A DNA stretch of 64,000 bases from NCBI GenBank assembly GCA_016706845.1, contig JADJIV010000004.1:53800-117799 (forward strand), read 5' to 3'. Position numbers and translations under genes: made by a program. Source of the DNA: PNOJ01 sp016706845 (GTDB lineage Bacteria > Krumholzibacteriota > Krumholzibacteriia > LZORAL124-64-63). Below, piece after piece: positions 49,106 through 55,491 of this stretch. A model generated the notes under the pieces. It searched no databases and was not told where the DNA came from. It saw only the letters and a program-made list of their open reading frames with translations. How positions within the stretch are numbered: the stretch's first letter is position 1; every line of letters starts with the position of its first letter.

Positions 49106-49447
49106 ATGCCGGAGTTTGACGCAAACCTGGCCTCGCCCGCGCGCCTGGCGATCATCGCCGCCCTGATCCAGGGGCAGCCCAAGAGCTTCATGGAATTGAG
49201 AAGCGAGACGGGCCTGGCCGACGGGAATCTCCACGTGCAGACGCGCCACCTGGCCGAAGCCCAGTTCGTGGAGATCCGCAAGACCCGGCAGGGACGCCGC
49301 ACGATCACGACCTTCCGGCTCACCGAGGAAGGTCTGGCCCACTTCCGGCGCTTCGTGCGGTTGCTGCAGGCGGTCCTGGAGGCCGAGTCCGGCGAGATCC
49401 GGGCCACCCCCGGCGGCGGGCCGGGCGCCCCCGAGCGGGTCTGGTAG
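49106..49447 (+). CDS. Winged-helix transcriptional regulator of the microcompartment operon (predicted)
   Basis: 113 residues forming one winged-helix domain of the MarR/ArsR-like type (PF13601-like): SPARLAIIAALIQGQPKSFM, ELRSETGLADGNLHVQTRHL as recognition helix and VEIRKTRQGRRTITTFRLTE as wing, then a dimerising helix (HFRRFVRLLQAVLEAE). No ligand-binding domain or sensor cysteines are evident. The start ATG at 49106 is chosen because family members begin close to the PEFDANLASPARL segment; ATG 49076 would add ten residues. It ends 12 bases before the RpiB-DeoC gene and shares its promoter, suggesting local, possibly autoregulatory control. Confidence 0.75.
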   Translation: MPEFDANLASPARLAIIAALIQGQPKSFMELRSETGLADGNLHVQTRHLAEAQFVEIRKTRQGRRTITTFRLTEEGLAHFRRFVRLLQAVLEAESGEIRATPGGGPGAPERVW

Positions 49448-49459
49448 GGAGGTTGACGG

Positions 49460-50809
49460 ATGAAGATCGCCCTCGGCGCCGACCACGGCGGGTTCGACCT
49501 CAAGACCAAACTGGTCGCCCACCTGAAGTCCCAGGGGCACGAGGTGCTCGATCTTGGAACTTCATCCCATGAAGCAGTCGACTATCCCGTCTACGCCCTG
49601 GCCGTCGCCCAGGCCGTGGCCGACGGCCGGGCCCAGCGCGGCGTCATGATCGACGGCGCCGGCATCGGCTCCTGCATGGTCGCCAACAAGGTCCCCGGCG
49701 TGCGCGCCGCCATGGCCTACGACCTCTCCAGCGCCCGCAACGGCCGCGAGCACAACGACGCCAACCTGCTGACCCTCGGCGCCGGCCTGATCGGCGCCGC
49801 CCTGGCCGTCCAGATCCTGGACGCCTTCCTGACGACCGACTGCAAGGAGCCCCGCCACCAACGGAGGGTGGCGATGATCGACGACGTCGAGAAGGGAAGC
49901 GCCCCGGCCGGCGGCCGCCCCGCCGCCGCTGCCGACGCGCTGTCCCCGGAGGACCTCGACCGCATCGTCGCCAGGCTGGAACGCCTGGTGGGCTCGACGA
50001 CGGGGGCCGCGTGCGAAGGACCGTGCGTGGCCTCCGCCCCCGACCGCGCGCGGCGCCTGGTGGAGCTGGGCGCCACCCGCCTTGGCCACGGCCCCGGCTC
50101 GCCCGGCGAGATCCCGCGCGACCTGGCCCGCTACATCGACCACACGATCCTGAAACCCGACGCCACGCGCGAGCAGGTGCTGGCCCTGTGCGCCGAGGCG
50201 CGCAAGTTCCTGTTCCGCTCCATCTGCGTGAACGCCTGCTGGACCAAGACCGTGAGCAACGCCCTGCGGGGCACGCCGGTCTTGACCTGCACGGTCGTCG
50301 GCTTCCCGCTCGGGGCGACGCTGCCCGAGATCAAGGCGGCCGAGGCGCGCCGCGCCATCCGCGACGGGGCCCGCGAGATCGACATGGTCATCAACGTCGG
50401 CGCGCTCAAGGGCGGCGACGACGACTTCGTGCTCAACGACATCCGCGCCGTGGTCGAGGCCTGCCGCGACGGCGGCGCCGTCTGCAAGGTCATCATCGAG
50501 ACCGCGCTGTTGACCGACGACGAGAAGCGCCGCGCCTGCGAGGCCTCGCGCCGCGCCCGCGCGCACTTCGTGAAGACCTCGACCGGCTTCGCCAAGGGCG
50601 GGGCCACGGCCGAGGACGTCGCCCTGATGGCCGCGGTGGTCCAGGGCGCCGGCATGGAAGTCAAAGCGTCCGGCGGCATCCGCAGCTACGCGGACGCGCG
50701 CCGGATGATCGAGGCGGGCGCCACGCGCCTCGGCGCCAGCGCCAGCGTGGCCATCATGGAGGAAGCCGGCGTCGGCGCCGGCGGTTCGTCGGAACGGGCA
50801 AGGAGCTGA
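49460..50809 (+). CDS. RpiB-DeoC fusion with internal encapsulation peptide (microcompartment core enzyme)
   Basis: 449 residues. Residues 1-138 are RpiB-like (KIALGADHGGFDLKTKLVAH; GVMIDGAGIGSCMVANKVPG), ending in the usual RpiB tail RHQRRVAMI. Residues about 161-178 (LSPEDLDRIVARLERLVG) form an amphipathic helix of the encapsulation-peptide type. Residues about 215-449 are deoxyribose-5-phosphate aldolase (YIDHTILKPDATREQV) with Asp308, Schiff-base Lys372 in VKTSTG and Lys402 in VKASGG. Predicted roles: pentose-5-phosphate isomerisation, and cleavage of 2-deoxyribose-5-phosphate to glyceraldehyde-3-phosphate plus acetaldehyde. An ATG at 49874 has GGAGG 6 bases upstream in frame, so separate DeoC may also be made. 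Asp65 occupies the usual RpiB catalytic Cys position. Confidence 0.85.
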   Translation: MKIALGADHGGFDLKTKLVAHLKSQGHEVLDLGTSSHEAVDYPVYALAVAQAVADGRAQRGVMIDGAGIGSCMVANKVPGVRAAMAYDLSSARNGREHNDANLLTLGAGLIGAALAVQILDAFLTTDCKEPRHQRRVAMIDDVEKGSAPAGGRPAAAADALSPEDLDRIVARLERLVGSTTGAACEGPCVASAPDRARRLVELGATRLGHGPGSPGEIPRDLARYIDHTILKPDATREQVLALCAEARKFLFRSICVNACWTKTVSNALRGTPVLTCTVVGFPLGATLPEIKAAEARRAIRDGAREIDMVINVGALKGGDDDFVLNDIRAVVEACRDGGAVCKVIIETALLTDDEKRRACEASRRARAHFVKTSTGFAKGGATAEDVALMAAVVQGAGMEVKASGGIRSYADARRMIEAGATRLGASASVAIMEEAGVGAGGSSERARS

Positions 50810-50811
50810 CC

Positions 50812-51435
50812 ATGGTCGACCTGAGGGCCTTCGTCGTCATCGACAGCCTGCAGCCGCAGTTCGCCGCCTTCCTGGCGACGGTGGCGCAGGGCTTCCTGCC
50901 CCGCACCGGCCAGGCGAGCCTGTTCGTCGAGATCGCGCCGGGCATGGAGATCAACCGCGTCACCGACATCGCGCTCAAGAGCACGCGCGTGACGCCCGGC
51001 ATGCAGATCGTCGAGCGCCACTTCGGCATGCTCGAGGTGCACGCCGACAGCCAGGCCGACGTGCGCCAGGCCGGGGCCGCCATCCTGTCGGCCCTGGAGC
51101 TCAAGGAGGAGCAGCGGCTGCGGCCGCGCGTGGTCAGCGACCAGGTGGTGCGCCACCTCGACGACCACCAGTGCATGCTGATCAACCGCATGCGGCACGG
51201 CAACATGATCATGGCCGGCCAGACCCTCTTCATCCTCGAATGCGAGCCGGCGGCCTACGTGACGCTCGCGGCCAACGAGGCGGAGAAGGCGGCCGACATC
51301 AGCATCCTCGAGGTGCGGGCCTTCGGCAGCTTCGGCCGGGTCTACATCGGCGGGGAGGAGAAGGACGTGGAAGCGGCGCGGCCCGCGGCGGTCCAGGCCC
51401 TGGCGGCCCTGACCGGACGCGAGCACGCCTCGTAG
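50812..51435 (+). CDS. BMC-T shell protein, permuted double-layer type
   Basis: 207 residues with two BMC domains in one chain (first about 1-95: LRAFVVIDSLQPQFAAFLAT, ALKSTRVTPGMQIVERHFGM; second about 105-205: HQCMLINRMRHGNMIMAGQT, VRAFGSFGRVYIGGEEKDVE). Such proteins form trimeric pseudo-hexamers that tile shell facets. The RAFVVIDSLQPQ start resembles the circularly permuted BMC-T that stack in two layers with gated pores, as in CcmP or the Haliangium shell. The start ATG at 50812 follows AAGGAG, which lies inside the end of the aldolase gene. Confidence 0.88.
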   Translation: MVDLRAFVVIDSLQPQFAAFLATVAQGFLPRTGQASLFVEIAPGMEINRVTDIALKSTRVTPGMQIVERHFGMLEVHADSQADVRQAGAAILSALELKEEQRLRPRVVSDQVVRHLDDHQCMLINRMRHGNMIMAGQTLFILECEPAAYVTLAANEAEKAADISILEVRAFGSFGRVYIGGEEKDVEAARPAAVQALAALTGREHAS

Positions 51436-51469
51436 GAGGCAGGACCCCAGCCCCCGAGGGAGGCTCGTG

Positions 51470-51766
51470 ATGTCGGATGCTCTGGGTATGATCGAGTGCC
51501 GCAGCTTCGCGGCGATGGTCGAGGCGGCCGACGCGATGGTCAAGGCGGCCCGCGTCGAGCTGGTGAGCTACGAGAAGACCGGCGGCGGCTACACGACCGT
51601 CGTGGTGCGCGGCGACGTGGCCGCGGTCAAGGCGGCCTGCGACGCCGGGCAGACGGCCGCCGCCCGCGTGGGCGAGGTCGTCGCGGTGCACGTGATCGCG
51701 CGCCCGCACGCCAACGTGGACCTGATCATCCCCCTGGGCCGCCAGGTGGAGACGGGCAAGAAGTGA
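51470..51766 (+). CDS. BMC-H hexameric shell protein
   Basis: 98 residues, one BMC domain of the PduA/EutM type (DALGMIECRSFAAMVEAADA; VELVSYEKTGGGYTTVVVRG; ARVGEVVAVHVIARPH). It makes the main hexagonal facet tiles; the pore loop is EKTGGGY. The start ATG at 51470 follows GGGAGG at 6 bases; an adjacent GTG at 51467 is the alternative. It is the only BMC-H in the operon, so the shell would have one basic hexamer. Confidence 0.95.
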   Translation: MSDALGMIECRSFAAMVEAADAMVKAARVELVSYEKTGGGYTTVVVRGDVAAVKAACDAGQTAAARVGEVVAVHVIARPHANVDLIIPLGRQVETGKK

Positions 51767-51794
51767 CCCCGCACCGCGGGTCCGGGAGGCGGCC

Positions 51795-52094
51795 ATGAAT
51801 CTCGCGAAGGTGATGGGCACCGTGGTGGCCAGCCAGAAGGACGAGAAGCTCGACGGCCTGCGCTTCCTGCTGCTGGCCACGGCGGGCCCCGACGGGCAGC
51901 TGTCCGGCGGCTCGGTGGTGGCGGTCGACGCGGTCGGGGCGGGACCCGGCGAGTACGTGCTGTACGCCTCGGGCTCCTCGGCGCGCCAGACGCGGGTCAC
52001 CGACGGGCGCCCCGTCGACGCCGTGGTGATGGCCATCGTCGACAGCTGGGAGGTCGAGGGTGAGGAGCGGTACCACAAGGGCCGCGACGATTAG
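51795..52094 (+). CDS. BMC-P pentameric vertex protein (EutN/CcmL family), first copy
   Basis: 99 residues of the EutN/CcmL/PduN family (MNLAKVMGTVVASQKDEKLD; LRFLLLATAGPDGQLSGGSV; VAVDAVGAGPGEYVLYASGS; VVMAIVDSWEV). Pentamers of this fold cap the vertices of the shell. It is the best-conserved of the three BMC-P copies here. The start ATG at 51795 has GGGAGG 5 bases upstream. Confidence 0.93.
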   Translation: MNLAKVMGTVVASQKDEKLDGLRFLLLATAGPDGQLSGGSVVAVDAVGAGPGEYVLYASGSSARQTRVTDGRPVDAVVMAIVDSWEVEGEERYHKGRDD

Positions 52095-52112
52095 CCCAGC
52101 CGGGAGGCGGTC

Positions 52113-53561
52113 ATGAGCGGATTGAGCGACCGGCAGGTCGACGAGATCGCCCAACGCCTGGCGGCGCGGCTGCGCGGCGGCGGGGCGGCGATGGCCGCGA
52201 CGGCGCACGAGCCGGCGGCAGCCAGGGAGTCGCTGGGCGACGGCGTGTTCCCCGACGTGGACCACGCCGTGGAAGCGGCGACGACGGCCTTCCGCCGCCT
52301 CGGCGAGGCGTCGCTGTCGCTGCGCGAGTCGCTGGTCGCGGCGATCCGCGCCGCCATGCTGCGCGAGGGCGAGGCCCTCGCCCGCCACGCCTGGGAGGAG
52401 ACCGGCCTCGGCCGCTTCGAGGACAAGGTCGTCAAGAACCGGCTCGTGACGCTCAAGACGCCCGGGCCGGAGGCGCTGCAGCCCCGCACCTGGACCGGCG
52501 ACCGCGGCCTGACGCTGACCGAGTGGGCGCCCTTCGGCGTCATCGGCGCCATCACCCCGACTACCAACCCCACCTCGACGATCATCTGCAACACCATCGG
52601 CATGGTGGCCGCCGGCAACAGCGTCGTGTTCAACGTGCACCCGAGCGCGCGCTCCTGCTCGATGCGGGCGATCCGCCTGATCAACCGCGCCGTGGTCGGC
52701 GCCGGCGGACCGCCCGACCTGGTGACCGCGGTGGCCGTGCCCACGGTGGCCTCGGCCCAGGAGCTGATGCAGCACCCCGGGGTGCGCCTGCTGGTGGTGA
52801 CCGGCGGCACGGCGGTCGTCAAGGCCGCCATGCGCAGCGGCAAGCGCGCCATCTGCGCCGGGCCGGGCAACCCGCCGGTGGTCGTGGACCGCACCGCCGA
52901 CATCGCCAAGGCCGGCGGCGACATCGTGCGCGGCGCCTCCTTCGACAACAACGTGATCTGCGTGGACGAGAAGGAAGTCTTCGTCGAGGCCGCGGTGGCC
53001 GACGCCCTGGTCGCCTCCATGGTGCGCCACGGCGCGCACCGCGCCAGCGCCTCGGACCTCGCCCGCCTCGAGCGCACGGTCTTCAGCGAGACCCGCGGCC
53101 CCGGCAAGCCGGGCGTGATGGAGAAGACGCTGATCGGCAAGAACGCCGGCGAGATCCTCGCCCGCGCCGGCATCGCCTGCTCCGGCGACCCGCGGCTGGT
53201 CGTCTGCGAGGTGCCCGAGGACCACCCGCTGGTCTGGACCGAGCAGATGATGCCGGTGCTGCCGGTGGTGCGCGTCGCCGACGTCGAGCACGGCATCGAG
53301 CTGGCGCGCCGCGCCGAGCACGGCTTCGGCCACTCGGCGGCGATGCACAGCCGCGACATCGACGCGCTGAGCCGCATGGCCCGCGTCATCAACACCAGCA
53401 TCTTCGTCAAGAACGCGCCGATCTACGCCGGCCTGGGCGAGGGCGGCGAGGGCTTCACGAGCTTCACCATCGCCAGCCCGACCGGCGAGGGCCTGACCGG
53501 GCCGCTCACCTTCAGCCGCCAGCGGCGCTGCTCGCTGGTGGACCACTTCAGGATCGTCTGA
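52113..53561 (+). CDS. CoA-acylating aldehyde dehydrogenase (PduP/EutE type), microcompartment core enzyme
   Basis: 482 residues. N-terminal residues about 3-20 (GLSDRQVDEIAQRLAARL) form the amphipathic encapsulation helix, followed by a short linker and the dehydrogenase domain: TEWAPFGVIGAITPTTNPTS, VVFNVHPSARSC, ICAGPGNPPVVVDRT and catalytic Cys283 in SFDNNVICVDEKEVF. The family converts an aldehyde, NAD and CoA to acyl-CoA and NADH. With DeoC upstream the likely substrate is acetaldehyde, giving acetyl-CoA. The start ATG at 52113 has GGGAGG 5 bases upstream. No alcohol dehydrogenase or phosphotransacetylase for NAD and CoA recycling is in the window, so these may be encoded elsewhere. Confidence 0.93.
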   Translation: MSGLSDRQVDEIAQRLAARLRGGGAAMAATAHEPAAARESLGDGVFPDVDHAVEAATTAFRRLGEASLSLRESLVAAIRAAMLREGEALARHAWEETGLGRFEDKVVKNRLVTLKTPGPEALQPRTWTGDRGLTLTEWAPFGVIGAITPTTNPTSTIICNTIGMVAAGNSVVFNVHPSARSCSMRAIRLINRAVVGAGGPPDLVTAVAVPTVASAQELMQHPGVRLLVVTGGTAVVKAAMRSGKRAICAGPGNPPVVVDRTADIAKAGGDIVRGASFDNNVICVDEKEVFVEAAVADALVASMVRHGAHRASASDLARLERTVFSETRGPGKPGVMEKTLIGKNAGEILARAGIACSGDPRLVVCEVPEDHPLVWTEQMMPVLPVVRVADVEHGIELARRAEHGFGHSAAMHSRDIDALSRMARVINTSIFVKNAPIYAGLGEGGEGFTSFTIASPTGEGLTGPLTFSRQRRCSLVDHFRIV

Positions 53562-54169
53562 TGCACACCGACGCCCTCGCCCTGCTCGAATACGACAGCC
53601 TGGCGCTGGGCATCGCCGCGGTGGACCGCATGCTCAAGGCCTCCCCCATCGCGCTGCTGAAGTGCGGCTCGGTGCATCCGGGGCGTTGGCTGGCGCTGAT
53701 CGGGGGCACGGTGGCGAGCGTCGAGGCGGCGTATGCCGCGGGCGTCGAGGAGACCGACGATGCGGTGCTGCTGCGCGACCCCCATCCCGAGCTGCGGGCG
53801 GCGCTGGCGGGGCGGCCTGCCGGGCTGCGGCCGGACTTTGCGCTGGGCGTGCTGGAGACTGGGTCCGCGGCGACGCTGCTGAAGGCGGTCGACGCGGCGC
53901 TGAAGGCGGCGCCGGTCGGGTTGGCGGAGCTGCGACTGTGCGACGATCTGGGGGGGCGCGGGCTGGCGTTGCTGCATGGGGAGTTGGCCGACGTGCAGGC
54001 GGCGCTGGCGGCGGGGTGCGAGATGGCCGCGCCGGCGGGGCGGTTGAGCGGGCGCACGCTCACGCCGCGATTGGATGCCCACTTCTGCGGGGTGCTGAAC
54101 GCCGGGACCTCGTTCCGCGATTGCGTTGTCGCCGAGCCGGCCGGGGCGGAAATTCCGGAGGGGCGCTGA
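53561..54169 (+). CDS. BMC-T shell protein, single-layer type, pore His in place of Cys
   Basis: 202 residues with two BMC domains: first about 1-65 (DALALLEYDSLALGIAAVDR; GRWLALIGGTVASVEAAYAA) and second about 92-155 (DFALGVLETGSAATLLKAVD; GRGLALLHGELADVQAALAA), plus a C-terminal extension. The loop that in PduT reads C-P-G-K and binds an Fe-S cluster at the pore here reads SVHPGRW, so a His sits at the expected metal ligand. The stop of the dehydrogenase overlaps the start (TGATG). This completes two BMC-T types in the operon, one single-layer and one permuted. Confidence 0.85.
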   Translation: MHTDALALLEYDSLALGIAAVDRMLKASPIALLKCGSVHPGRWLALIGGTVASVEAAYAAGVEETDDAVLLRDPHPELRAALAGRPAGLRPDFALGVLETGSAATLLKAVDAALKAAPVGLAELRLCDDLGGRGLALLHGELADVQAALAAGCEMAAPAGRLSGRTLTPRLDAHFCGVLNAGTSFRDCVVAEPAGAEIPEGR

Positions 54170-54465
54170 TGTTCCTGGGCAGGGTGATCGGCACGCTGGT
54201 GGCCACCACGGCTTGCGAGGGGATGGCGGGGGTGCCGCTGCTGTGGGTGCAGCCGCTGGGGTCGGACGGGGAGCCGAAGGGCCAGCCCTTCGTGTGTGCG
54301 GACGGGACGCGTATGGCGGGGCCCGGGGAGACGATCTACTGGGAGGCGAGCCGGGAGGCGGCGCTGACGCTGGAGCCGAGTTTCGTGCCGGTGGATCATG
54401 CGGTGGTGGGGATCGTGGATGATCGGCAGATCGATGCGGTGCCGACTCGCACTGGAGGCCGGTGA
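54169..54465 (+). CDS. BMC-P pentameric vertex protein, second copy
   Basis: 98 residues of the EutN/CcmL family (MFLGRVIGTLVATTACEGMA; PLLWVQPLGSDGEPKGQPFV; DHAVVGIVDDRQID). It is divergent from the first copy, with an insertion around residues 45-60 (ADGTRMAGPGETIYWEASRE). The start ATG at 54169 follows GGAGGGG at 5 bases and overlaps the preceding stop by one base. Confidence 0.88.
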   Translation: MFLGRVIGTLVATTACEGMAGVPLLWVQPLGSDGEPKGQPFVCADGTRMAGPGETIYWEASREAALTLEPSFVPVDHAVVGIVDDRQIDAVPTRTGGR

Positions 54466-54731
54466 TGATCCTGGGGCGCGTGGCAGGGCGCATCGTCTCG
54501 ACGATCCATCACCCTTCGATGGCTGGGCGCAGTTTATTGATCGTCGACAAGGTTGGGGCTGATGGGGAGTTGGTCGGCGGCTACGTCATCGCGGTGGACG
54601 CGATCGGGGCGGGGTGGGGGGAGACGGTGTTGGTATTGGATGAGGGGAATGGGGCGCGGCAGATCCTGGAGGCGCCGGGGGTGCCGGTGCGGTCGGTGGT
54701 GGTGGGGATCGTCGACAATCCCGTCACCTGA
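54465..54731 (+). CDS. BMC-P pentameric vertex protein, third copy
   Basis: 88 residues of the EutN/CcmL family (MILGRVAGRIVSTIHHPSMA; LLIVDKVGADGELVGGYVIA; VDAIGAGWGETVLVLDEGNG; VVVGIVDNPVT). It overlaps the preceding stop by one base and has GGAGG 6 bases upstream. It is the last gene of the operon, and no clear hairpin terminator follows in the 36 bases before the next promoter. Three BMC-P copies with one BMC-H match the composition known for the Haliangium ochraceum shell. Confidence 0.9.
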   Translation: MILGRVAGRIVSTIHHPSMAGRSLLIVDKVGADGELVGGYVIAVDAIGAGWGETVLVLDEGNGARQILEAPGVPVRSVVVGIVDNPVT

Positions 54732-54767
54732 ACCGCATGTTGGCCCAAGAGGCCGCCTCTGAATCGA

Positions 54768-54797
54768 TTGCGCGCCGGTTCGGCGATGCGTTATGAT
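54768..54797 (+). promoter_or_regulatory. Putative promoter of the MntA/HepT pair
   Basis: TTGCGC (54768-54773), 18-base spacer, TATGAT (54792-54797). It lies 29 bases before the mntA start. The -10 is good and the -35 is weak. Confidence 0.5.
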
Positions 54798-54825
54798 GAG
54801 CTCCGGCTCGACACGAAGGGCGCAC

Positions 54826-55116
54826 ATGACCACGCTGGATTTCCTGCAAGCGAAGCGCGGGGATCTCCTGGAAGTCGCCAGACGGCACGGGGTGACTTCC
54901 GTGCGCATCTTCGGCTCGGTCGCGCGTGGCGAGGATTCGCCGGAAAGCGACGTCGACTTCCTGATCACCACAGGACCCGAAGTCAGTTCTTGGTTCCCCG
55001 CCGGGCTCATCCTGGACCTCGAGCAACTCCTGGGGCGGCACATCGATGTCGTCACGGAATCGGGTCTGAGTCCCCTGCTCCGCGACCAAGTCATGGCCGA
55101 GGCCATTGCGCTATGA
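54826..55116 (+). CDS. mntA: MntA-type nucleotidyltransferase antitoxin
   Basis: 96 residues, a minimal nucleotidyltransferase domain with GSVARGEDSPESDVDFL, the GS-x10-DxD active site. In the type VII toxin-antitoxin system MntA inactivates HepT by transferring AMP units to a tyrosine. The start ATG at 54826 follows AAGGG at 5 bases. The stop overlaps the hepT start (ATGA), the usual gene order. Base composition is noticeably less G-rich than the microcompartment genes beside it, consistent with acquisition. Confidence 0.9.
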   Translation: MTTLDFLQAKRGDLLEVARRHGVTSVRIFGSVARGEDSPESDVDFLITTGPEVSSWFPAGLILDLEQLLGRHIDVVTESGLSPLLRDQVMAEAIAL

Positions 55117-55448
55117 AGAGCGACCGTGTCTATCTGCACCATATCCTCGACATGGTCAAGCGGGTCGAAAGTGCGGCCCGGGAAGGCAAGAGCGTTTTTC
55201 TGGCATCCCAGCTTCATCAAGACGCAGTCCTCCGCAACCTCCATACGATGACCGAAACCACCCAGCGCCTTTCCGATGATCTCAAGTCCGAACATCCGGA
55301 AGTCGACTGGGCGAAGCTCGCGGCATTTCGCAATGTACTCGTCCACGACTATTTGGGTATCGATCTGGAATTGGTATGGACTGTGGTGATGCGTGATGTC
55401 CCGGCGTTCAAGGCCGAGGTGACCCGAATCATTGGCTCGATCGAATAG
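55113..55448 (+). CDS. hepT: HepT-type HEPN ribonuclease toxin
   Basis: 111 residues, all helical, with the HEPN active-site motif RNVLVHDY (R-x4-H) and the Tyr two residues after the His that is the AMP-acceptor in characterised HepT. HEPN toxins cut RNA, and the cognate MntA neutralises this one. It is translationally coupled to mntA. The pair is intact, with no frameshift, and sits just after the microcompartment operon. Confidence 0.9.
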   Translation: MKSDRVYLHHILDMVKRVESAAREGKSVFLASQLHQDAVLRNLHTMTETTQRLSDDLKSEHPEVDWAKLAAFRNVLVHDYLGIDLELVWTVVMRDVPAFKAEVTRIIGSIE

Positions 55449-55491
55449 AGTCCGGGGCCTCAGCGGCATCCCATCCCGGTCGACAAAGTGA

